Made by a program: the position numbers and the translations under genes
Shown here: one piece after another, positions 49,401 through 61,400 of the stretch
Layout of the letters: every line of letters begins with the position of its first letter
Position numbering within the stretch: position 1 is the stretch's first letter
Source of the DNA: Siphonodentalium dalli
Taxonomy: Eukaryota > Mollusca > Scaphopoda > Gadilida > Siphonodentaliidae
NCBI GenBank assembly: GCA_032622095.1
Contig: CP136061.1
Span: 116,260,754 to 116,324,753, forward strand
Length of the DNA: 64,000 nt
Direction of reading: 5' to 3'
Notes under the pieces: generated by a model
Database searches by the model: none
The model's input: only the letters and a program-made list of their open reading frames with translations
Told to the model about the DNA's origin: nothing

Positions 49401-52400
49401 GGACACACGGACGCACGGACAGAGGGACGGACGCGGGTCATTTCTATAGTCCTCCGACGGAAACGTCGGGGGACAATAATACTTTGAGCTTACATTTGAA
49501 GAAAATCTGATATACCCCCAATTTCAATGCCAAAATGAAGTCAAATTCTAAGTTGAAAAAATGGCCATAACTCATGTAAAAATAATTAGACAGAACCTAT
49601 ATTCAAACTTGGTCTGTAGTTTTAGCTGGGAAATACACATACCAGCTTTGGTTCAGCTCAAATAATCAAAACTGGAGTTATCGGTCGGAAACCAAAATGT
49701 TATGAAATTGGTCAAATTCTAAGTTGAAAAAGGGCCGTAACTCATGTAAAAATAACTGGACGGAACCCATATTCGAACTTGACCTGTATCTTTAGCTGGG
49801 AAATACACATACCAACTTTGGTTCAGATCAAATAATCCAAACTGGAGTTATCGGTCGGAAACCAAAAATGTTAACAGACGGTCAAATTCTAAGTCGAAAA
49901 AGGGCCGTAACTCATGTAAAAATAATTGGACGGAACCCATATTCGAACTTGGCCTGTATCTTTAGCTGGGAAATACACATACCAACTTTGGTTCAGATCA
50001 AATAATCCAAACTGGAGTTATCGATCGGAAACCAAAAATGTTAACGGACGGACGGACAGACAGACGGACGGACAGACGGACAGACAGACGGACGGACAGA
50101 CTGATAACATAATACGACCTTTTTTCAAAAAGGGCGTATAAAAATTGTTATATGAAGAGATAATCCATCTTTAGTTTTATTATTGACAACTCTTCAACCT
50201 TTGTTATGTAAACATTAATGTTACAGTGCCAACCATTTCATGAATAAACATTTGAGAAAATTCTGATCAAATCATGCAGAAGGTGAGACCAATAGAAAAT
50301 ATTCCAGAAAACACAGAGCGACCATGCTCAAGGGTCACAACTTGGTGCGAAATTCAAACAGCATATGATCTCAAAATTGCACGCTGATCAATTTGGACAA
50401 GCCACTGCTCTGTGAAACTCACATTAAACCAGCAGCCGGCTGCGAATTCATCTCGATGTGTTGACAGTGAAGACAAGTCCGACGTGCGAACCACGAAGCT
50501 CATGGAATAACTGCAGCGATGATATATAATATTCATGCATGGATATCAGCATAACACATCGAACGTTTGATGTTTTTCTTCAGGTTAACCCTTTCTTTAG
50601 TGAATGGATTCTCCCAATCAGTTATAAAAGTTTACAATGAAATATTCTATTTATTGAGGGATATACAAGAAATTCAAGCAAACGACAGACAGACAGCCGA
50701 AAAACTAATACAAGTGCAGAAGGATTCATTTTCATTGATGGGAAATGTTCAGATAATAAGTTGAACATACAGCCTACAGCTATTCACTGAACTTATTATC
50801 AGAACATTTTCTAATGGATCTGCTCACCAATGACACCCCACTCTCCCTATCTTATTCAGATATATATCTCCAGTGTTTTTTAACTTCTAGTGGAATACTT
50901 GCTGTCTAGATCACTATCACTTATCGTTACTCCAATTTCAACTGACCGATTGCATTTCATTGTTAAATTAAACATAATATAATTTTAAACCAGTGGTTTG
51001 CGATGGTAGCATGCGTATGGGTCAGTTCCGGTCTCTCATGTGGCCTGAATCCCTTGGGGTCCATAATGGAAATAAATGGTCTTAGGACTTTTTTCTTAAG
51101 CTATCCCTGATGGTTTTTGGCCACCTGTTAGTGCCGGACAACTCCTTCACAGTCTTATACCCTTAATAAATGCCTTACTCATGCAGGGCATTGGTCGACT
51201 GTGGAAGTGGCAGTGTACCATATGGTACATCACATCCTTCTGCAGGTGACCTATGTCCAGTAATAATTTTATAATTTGATATTCTACATCTTACTAATTT
51301 CTGTTAATCTGGTACGTGTTTTATCACTTATATACCATATATTTCCTTTGTCTATTTTATCTTTACCTGTAAGTTGTCTCACAATAATGTGTGTTTAAAA
51401 GACCATTAAAACTTATCTTATCTTATCTCGTCAATGAGTGTTTAGTATAGAGAGGGTTAACCAACCTCCTCAGTGCTGACTGCAGGTGGAGCTGCAAGCT
51501 GTGTACTGCTATAAATAGCCCATGGACAGGGTCAGCTTCACACTTCCCAGTAGCCTTTGGTTTTGGCGTGTCTTTCTCAATGAAGGAACATTTTTGTCGG
51601 TTGTAAACCCTTTTAAGGTTCAATAATTCCTGACTCTTAACCTGCATCATTGTTTTAATTTTAGTAAGAAGATCATCCAGACCTAAAAGAAAATAAATCA
51701 AATTCTTCAATTACAGGGCCAGGAAACAATGTCACAAATCAAGTCGCTAACCGAAGGGTTTTGATTTTAAATGTGTTAACCCTTTCATGACGGGAGATGC
51801 GCTGATGCAGCATTAAAGATCTTATGCCAGTGTATTCTCTTATATATGCGAGTCTCCCAAAAGGAGACTCGCATATAATAAGAGAATGCACTGGCTTACA
51901 AGGTCAAGGTAAATATTGTTAGGCCAATGTATTCTTTTATATATGTGAGCCCAGTGAGGCTCCCTATGGGAGACTTGCATATATAAGAGAATATATTGGC
52001 GCATGGTTTTCGCAAAATTTCAGGAAGCTCCAGTCATGGAAGGGATAAATGCTTCAATTACAGGACCAGGAACTGCTGTGGCAAATCGAGTCTCTGACCA
52101 AAACTGTTTTCCATTTTTAAATGTGTTTAAAACATACAAATTAATGTTTGTCTCACAGGATAAACTAGTACATGAGCTATGGAAATTCACAATGTACATA
52201 AAGGATCAGTAATCGTTAAAAACTCATATTTATAACTGAAATTTGCAAGTAAAATATGTATTGATTGTGCCCCGATTTTGAACATCAAACACACATCAAC
52301 CATTTCATATATTTTCGTAATAAGCACATAGATAAATGGGTTTGTCGATACGGCACGAGTGCTGTCGCGGCAGGATAGAATGAGAGGCGCTTGCGCCTCG

Positions 52401-55400
52401 AGTTCTATCCTTCCATGACAGCACGAGTGCCGTATCGACAAACCCATTTACACATCGTGTCGTTCTGTGTTTATTACACGCTTCGCGTCCTAGAATCCGT
52501 GCATTAAAAATACAGACTTAGGTTTATATTCATATTCATTGGTGGGAAATGTTCAGATCATAAGTTCAAGGTCATTTGTTGAAATTATTATCTGAACATT
52601 TCTTAAGAAAACTAATCGTCAATGAGTATTTAGTATAGAAAGGGTTAATATTATTAGCCATGTATAGTCATCATGAATATGATACCCAACCTTGTGGTTA
52701 TGACTCTCCATGTATAGTCATCATGGATATGATACCCAACCTTGTGGTTATGACTCTCCATGTACAGTAATCATGGATATGATACCCAACCTTGTGGTTA
52801 TGACTCTCCATGTATAGTAATCATGGATATGATACCCAACCTTGTGGTTATGACTCTCCATGTATAGTCATCATGGATATGATACCCAACCTTGTGGTTA
52901 TGACTCTCCATGTACAGTAATCATGGATATGATACCCAACCTTGTGGTTATGACTCTCCATGTACAGTAATCATGGATATGATACCCAACCTTGTGGTTA
53001 TGACTCTCCATGTACAGTAATCATGGATATGATACCCAACCTTGTGGTTATGACTCTCCATGTATAGTCATCATGGATATGATACCCAACCTTGTGGTTA
53101 TGACTCTCCATGTACAGTAATCATGGATATGATACCCAACCTTGTGGTTATGACTCTCCATGTATAGTAATCATGGATATGATACCCAACCTTGTGATTA
53201 TGACTCTCCATGTACAGTAATCATGGATATGATACCCAACCTTGTGGTTATGACTCTCCATGTATAGTCATCATGAATATGATACCCAACCTTGTGGTTA
53301 TGACTCTCCATGTACAGTAATCATGGATATGATACCCAACCTTGTGGTTATGACTCTCCATGTATAGTCATCATGGATATGATACCCAACCTTGTGGTTA
53401 TGACTCTCCATGTACAGTAATCATGGATATGATACCCAACCTTGTGGTTATGACTCTCCATGTATAGTAATCATGGATATGATACCCAACCTTGTGGTTA
53501 TGACTCTCCATGTATAGTCATCATGGATATGATACCCAACCTTGTGATTATGACTCTCCATGTACAGTAATCATGGATATGATACCAAACCTTGTGGTTA
53601 TGACTCTCCATGTACAGTCATCATGAATATGATACCCAACCTTGTGGTTATGACTCTCCATGTATAGTCATCATGGATATGATACCCAACCTTGTGGTTA
53701 TGACTCTCCATGTATAGTCATCATGGATATGATACCCAACCTTGTGGTTATGACTCTCCATGTATAGTCATCATGGATATGATACCCAACCTTGTGGTTA
53801 TGACTCTCCATGTAGAGTCATCATGGATATGATACCCAACCTTGTGGTTATGACTCTCCATGTACAGTAATCATGGATATGATACCCAACCTTGTGGTTA
53901 TGACTCTCCATGTATAGTCATCATGGATATGATACCCAACCTTGTGGTTATGACTCTCCATGTATAGTCATCATGGATATGATACCCAACCTTGTGGTTA
54001 TGACTCTCCATGTATAGTCATCATGGATATGATACCCAACCTTGTGGTTATGACTCTCCATGTATAGTCATCATGGATATGATACCCAACCTTGTGGTTA
54101 TGACTCTCCATGTACAGTAATTATGGATATAATACCCAACCTTGTGGTTATGACTCTCCATGTATAGTCATCATGGATATAATACCCAACCTTGTGGTTA
54201 TGACTCTCCATGTATAGTCATCATGGATATGATACCCAACCTTGTGGTTATGACTCTCCATGTACAGTAATCATGGATATGATACCCAACCTTGTGGTTA
54301 TGACTCTCCATGTACAGTCATCATGAATATAATACCCAACCTTGTGGTTATGGCTCTCCATGTACAGTAATCATGGATATAATACCCAACCTTGTGGTTA
54401 TGACTCTCCATGTACAGTCATCATGAATATAATACCCAACCTTGTGGTTATGACTCTCCATGTACAGTAATCATGGATATGATACCCAACCTTGTGGTTA
54501 TGACTCTCCATGTACAGTCATCATGAATATAATACCCAACCTTGTGGTTATGGCTCTCCATGTACAGTAATCATGGATATAATACCCAACCTTGTGGTTA
54601 TGACTCTCCATGTACAGTAATCATGGATATAATACCCAACCTTGTGGTTATGACTCTCCATGTACAGTCATCATGAATATGATACTTACCCCTGTGATTA
54701 TGACTCTCTTCCCTTAACGGCTTATGAAACCAGAGACAACACCTGCGAATGAACTCCGACTGATGTAAGCCAGCAAGGTGGTTGATGCCCTGAAATAAGA
54801 CAACATTGTAAATCGAAAATAATTAGATTCTTTATTCCTGATTAATGTTTGATCTAGATTTCACTTGAACGCTGTAGTTAGGCAACGAACTTGGATACGA
54901 ACCAGGGAGGAAGTTCAAGGGTGCCATTTCTCAGTGATGTATTCTGTGTGTAATTAGATCCAATGATTGTGATTAAATATTTGTGCGCAGGCAGTGTTCC
55001 CTTAGACAAGGAATATCAGTTGAGATTTTTCCTGTATTTATTTCCATAAAATCAGCTAAAATTATAACTTTTTCTTCTTCTGAAATCTGTCGGCAGTATG
55101 GAGATTATACTATGCAGCACTTTACATTAAGTTAGCTCAATATTCTACTTGCAAGTTATCCATCAGTTTAGTTTATGGAAGTATGATCAGTTATGCAGCC
55201 AACAACGTTTAGTTATTCAGGTCAACAAAACGTGTTAAATTATATTTTATTGTGGCACAAAATTCAAGGCCCAATTGGCAGTTGACCAATCAATGAAAAG
55301 GATTTGTAAATATATATACACGGTTTCTGCTAGGGGTTGGGAGAATGTGGCCGTATTTGGGCAGCACATACCCGGCGCCCTGTTGGGAGAAAATTTGGAT

Positions 55401-58400
55401 GTTTATCACTGAAAAGTAGCCATTTCCTTGCACCTGAGACAACAAGCAGGAACACTGAAGCTTCGTATAGAAACCATATTAAAACAGATCGTCTTTCTTT
55501 GATAACAGTAGCAATATTAAAAGCCGACATCAAAGGAACAAAAGACACATTGTCAAACTCAGTGTCAAGTGTATTCTAGCAGTAGCCAGTGTGACGTCAT
55601 GAGCAGAGCTCATGTCACATGCTATATGCACGTTCTGCATGCTTTCTTCATATTTTGTTCACAGTACCAATCAAAACAAATTGTTATAAAATCAAAGCCA
55701 TTTCTCAGACGGAGATGACCTCATGCTTGGTTCATATAATGGATCTTTTGATTAATTGGATAGGGAATAAATACACTGATAATAACTATTAATATTTTAA
55801 TTGTTTTATTTTTAATTAAATATTTGAGGTAAAATGTCTGCGCTGTTCGTCGCAGCAACTGCCAAACCTCACCTGTGTTCATGGTTGTAGTTCAGTTGGG
55901 ACTTATAGACAAAATCTACAGTAAATTAAAATACGAGAGGCTGATTACTATTAAACATTTGCTGACAAAGCGTTACCCAGGATGGTGTAGACAACTGTGC
56001 ACGTGGTCCGCGCTACCGATCATGTATTATTCAGGCACCAAGTGCAGGATTCCTTGCAATCTGTTATTCATCAGTGTCGGTGACCGCTCGTCCTGTGTAA
56101 AAAAGGGGGCTGAGATAGGTCTTTGGCTAATTTGTCGCCAATATTAAGTCAAGGTTGGAGAGGGGAATGAGGCCGCTGGACGGCCGACCTGCCGTAGTAG
56201 CGGATACCCTGATATATATACATACAGACTATGTAAATATATATTTAATATCAGCCTATTTTTAACTCGTTTAAACATATGAACAGTTTCAAATAGGGTC
56301 CTGTGAATATTTTATTTCCATTTGAACCGAATAACAAACGGAATACACAATAACATTCGTGAATCGAATCATACACAATCAATGATTGGACAAAGCACTA
56401 AATTTCATAACTCAGGATATTTTGCAAGCGGGAAAGCACTGACTTGTTGTCTGATTGAGAAGATAAGAATGTAGATGTGCTGCACACAATATACACACAA
56501 TATACATTGCATGGTAATACACACAAAACAACAGCCATGTCCTATTCCTTAATTTGCAAACTACTTGTTAGGGGTTTATTAGCGTATTATTGACTTTCTC
56601 ATTTTCAGATCTACGACTGCATTTTGCCACAATCTATTCAAGATATTAACAGAGAATGGTAGAACAAATACCTAGCATTTACTGTTGAAATCCAAATTTT
56701 CAAGCTAAACTTGAATCAAATATTTGGATGGAATCGAATAACATCAAATATTTGCAGTTATATATATTCATTTACATGTTTTAATCCTTTCTATACTAAA
56801 TGGATACCCCCATTCATTTATAAAATACATTGGAATGGTATATTATTCAACTGGAGGGGTTTTCAGGAAAAATAAGCCGCAGACAACAGATAAGAGAAAT
56901 GCAGAAGGATGTTTGTTGAACTTATTATCTGAACAATTCCTAAGGGATAACAACTCGTCAATGAGTATTTATTATAAAAAAGGTTAATATACATTGACCC
57001 TGACCACTTTAAGGAATATGGAATCTCAAATTTATAAAAAAAAAAAAAATATATAAATAATAAACAACTTTTAGCTGTATCCAAGTGTGCCTACCTGTAC
57101 CTGTTAAACAAGCTAGATAAAACATCATAATTTATACTTTTGACACCCGAAACTACCAAAGTATCCCAATTTTAAGACTTTGAAATGTCATGTTTCATCA
57201 GATTCAATGTAAACGTGTGTCACAAATTGGCCATATAAAACATCTCATGGATATCTTACAACCAGACCAGATGGCAAGCAGATCACAACACAGGGATTAT
57301 CTTGAAAAGATTAGTCTGTCTGACACAGGCAACCATTCACCCCTCTGATTGGATTAGATGACTAGGAAAGCATGCGTGTCCTCTAGTAGTGATCTCTTTA
57401 CAAAAATATGATACACACTTGTGACCATGTCCCTCTGACTGGGCTGACTCTTTTCAATCACTGTTGAAACATTTGAAAATCGAGATTCCATATTCCTTTA
57501 TTAATTTGGATAAGCCAATCAATAGTAAAATAGAACATATGACCACTCCTTCATTCTTACCTTCAGGGAAGCAACAGAATATCCATCAGTGAGTTCATAT
57601 AATTGTTTTTCGGCATCGACATCTGAAATCTCCTGATTCACGCATGGTCCATACTCAGATAATGGTATGAGAGCGAGATAACTCATACTGTCAACATCAC
57701 TAATTAAAGGATGGCTCCATGGTTAAGAAAATGTTAATACAAAATAACAGAAGGGCCCTGTGCCAATGCATTCTCTTATATATGCGAGTCGACCATAGGT
57801 CGCCTCGCATATATAAGAGAATGCATTGGCTTAACACATTAAAAATTATAAAAAAATTTTAGGCCAATGCATTCTCTTATATATGCGAGGCGACCTATGG
57901 TCGACTCGCATATATAAGAGAATGCATTGGCACAGGGCATAACTGTAACTATCACAATGTGGTCAAGGAGCCGGTTCCAATGATATCCATATTTGTATGG
58001 TTCTATTGAGACAGACCGAAGATATTTTAGGCTGTTGAAGCTTTATTTGGCCGGTTTTGGCCGTTTTGTTGGGTAAAGGGTTAATACAAAATAACAGAAC
58101 ATCAAAATACTGGAATGAGTCAGCAAGCAACTCATTATCCCGGGAAGTTGTTCCAGGTATTTATCTCCCATTTCCTGTAAAATTCCTTGATAAAATTGGC
58201 GATAACGAATTGGCGATAAAAGCATCTGTATGGTTACTGCAGTTGCAATACAAGCCGCTCATGACGCCGTTGACTGTCCAAAAATCAGGAATGAACTGAC
58301 ATCACATCAATCGCGTGAAAAATCAAAACGACATTTCAACGTATATTCTTGCGTACTATAAACAAATAGTTCCTAGGTTTTAACATTATTTGATTGCCTA

Positions 58401-61400
58401 CCATCATGGGTATTATGGTATAACATATCACAAAGTAACTAATATGTATCTGTTCAGTATTTATTTTAAATTATATAAAACATGCAGGTGTAAGAGATTT
58501 TGTCCATTGAATTCAATTTCTGTTAGGCATATTCGCGTGAACTTGCAGGTTGTGAGAATTTAGCAAAGCGAGCTAATCGCGTGACACAGATACCTTTGCA
58601 GGTTGGGAGAATTTACTCAAGAAAGCTAATAATCGGACACAAATTCAACAGTTTTGGCATTTAAGAAACTCCTAAAATGTAATTTGTGCGGTGGATTCTG
58701 TCACACTAATGGTAGATAAATGTGCTATATACACTATGTGTTTGTAACGATACATGTATCGCGACTCGGCTAGTTTTTGTGGCCATATAGCGACTCGGCG
58801 ACCTTCGTCGCCTCGTCGCTATATGGCCACGAAAACTAGCCTCGTCGCGATACATGAATCGATACAAATACATTGTGTATATAACACATATGTATCTGGA
58901 TTTCAGAGTTAACCTTTTCATGACAGGAGCTGTGCTGGTGGAGCATTAAAGACCCTGTGCCAGTGCATTCTTTTATATATGCACGTCTCTCATAGGGAGC
59001 CTCGCATATATAAGAGAATGCTCTTACTTACAAGATCAAGGTAGATATTGTTAGGCCAATGTATTCTCTTTATATGTAAGGCTCCCATGGGAGACTCGCA
59101 TATATAAGAGAATGCATTGGCACACGGTTTTCGCAAAATAAAAAAAATATTTCTACTTGTACTTCTTACTATAAAAGAGTCAATCCCTGATTTGAATTCG
59201 TCCAGAGAAGTGCTTTCCATGACAAAATCACGTGGACTCTTTCAGCTTGATATCACTTGATTAGTGAAGAAGTATTTTCTTATGTTTTTCTTAGACATAT
59301 TATGGACTTGTTCGGGTGGTGAAACTGATAAGTTAATATTTAGTCGCTATGCCAACTAGAGGAATGTAGCATTCTACTAACATCGCCGAAAATCTCAACC
59401 AAATCGACCGTACCACTCCATAGAAAACATTGTCTGAACTACGCTTAATTGTAAATATTTACATCTCGATTCGGGCCGCAACAGTTGTCATTAAACTAAC
59501 GAAAAAGATTTCGCCACCGAGAGTCACTGAATTTAATGAATATATAAGAATGACGGCATGTGTTGTTAAATTTTATATACTATGTGTAAAAATAGCTACT
59601 TTGAGCAAGATTATACTCCATTTCTAATTGATCACCCTACCGGAGTGTTTCACATCACTTTAACCGGAGGTACTCTAAGTTTCTTAGTGACTTTGTGTAC
59701 TGAAGCCTGGATATAGTGTGTCTGTCATTGCAGAATGAGGTCATCAGACATCAGAAGGTGAACTTAGTGATGCTACCCCACAATGCCCACATGGGCTAGC
59801 ACACCAAATTCACCCTCTGGGGACCTCATTACTCCTCAATTACCAGAACTTAAAAGGATACTCAATCAAGAGGTTCTCAGTTGCTTTCTTGAAGAACAGC
59901 AGCAAGTTTCTCCCCGTATGAAAAACCGTCCTTCGTAATTCAGGGCACTGTCTCTGTGATGCGCAAAGTTTACTCTGTTCAAGCAAAGAGACTGGACTTC
60001 GATGTGAAACTCTGAAAAAAACATATAAGTTAAGATAGTTAAGATCAGTGGGAATTTAGTGCCTCTCTCGCCTTCAAATTCAGGAGCACTTGAGTTTTTA
60101 ACAAGTTGACTGCCGATACGAGTTATCTCATAGCGTAGCATCCACTGTGGGTGCCACTATGAGAAACATGACAAAACATTGCTATAAGATAACTTGTAGT
60201 CCCATGACCAGTTCAGCACAATGAAAGTGTACACCAATACTGGTTTAGATAAGTCTATTAAAAATATATGCACGTGCAGTATAATTTTGTTTGTTCATTC
60301 AGAGATTAAGTTAAATTCCAAATTAAGTTGTATAAATTTCATCAAACTTATGGAAAGTGGTATGTATCGGCAAATAATTCAAATCTAAAGTCTACAACTT
60401 ATGCACACAATAAATTTAAGTTATATAAGTTTAATTTAATCTATTTTTCTGCTTTAAACACAAGCCACGTTGCCCTCCAGATGAACTGGATATCGAAAGA
60501 TGACCCCTTTAACCGATAAATGCAAAAACGAAGATACATTCCTTCCCAAAATAACTTTATTGCAAAAAGTAAGAACTTTTTGATGTTTATATTTCGTCAA
60601 AAAATCAATGGGAGGCTTGTGTATAAACCAAGTCTTCTCGGTTCACAACAGCTTGGGATATCAGTTAGGTTGATTCTGTTTTGGAGTCCCTCCTGTTACA
60701 CTTCTATAACAGACTTTATGCCCAGAATCGTGGCTGGGAGTTATCTTGCTTGTATGTCTTCGAATTAGATGAAATAGAAGCTTTGCGTATATCAGAATAG
60801 AGGACAGCCTTCCCAAACATGATGATATCAAAAATGCATATATGTGTCCCGCCATATCAAATCCAGTCGGAAGTCGGGATTTTTTTACCCTGTGCCAATG
60901 CATTCTCTTATATATGCGAGTCGACCATAGGTCGCCTCGCACATATAAGAGAATGCATTGGCCTAACAATTTTTGATCATGTATTTTAAATAAATGTTTC
61001 TTACAATTTTTAGGACATAAAATAAAAAAACATCCATTACCCTGCAGGGAGCCCCACACATATATAGAAGCACCTAGAAGAGTGTCGTCTGCTCATGTTT
61101 GTCTGAGGCTCTGTATGGGTGAAATTATAAAATTGTTAAAGAATACAAGAAAAAATTATTAAAATTGTAAAAAATTGTTAGGCCAATGCATTCTCTTATA
61201 TATGCGAGGCGACCTATGGTCGACTCGCATATATAAGAGAATGCATTGGCACAGGGTAAAAAAATCCCGACTTACGACTGGATTTGATATGGCGGGTCAC
61301 ATATCAGAGGTCCATGGAAGGTCAAAGCAACGAAATTTATAAGTAAACAAAGCCTTGTTTTCCACCGAATTTTGAAGCAAATGCATGTAAACAATATATT

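Larger units (their letters stand above)
47455..50170. mobile_element. family A MITE split by two later insertions
   Basis: Left AGATGATCTATCTCTTTGTA after TTAA (47451-47454); right GAAGAGATAATCCATCT before TTAG. Canonical A sequence stops at 47834, resumes at 48495, stops near 48624 and resumes near 50145. The two gaps are filled by the Harbinger-type MITE and by family B copy 2. Confidence 0.8.

Noticed and set aside
52661-54710. Possible CRISPR-like array
   Set aside because: There are no spacers: units are contiguous 50-bp repeats in an animal intron.
55337-56147. Two + strand frames of 80-90 codons
   Set aside because: Inside a VEZT intron on the opposite strand, no recognisable motif, no splice partners.
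59866-60141. Longest minus frame over the VEZT exon at 59844-60011
   Set aside because: It is in the wrong frame; the frame set by the previous exon gives the vezatin-like text.
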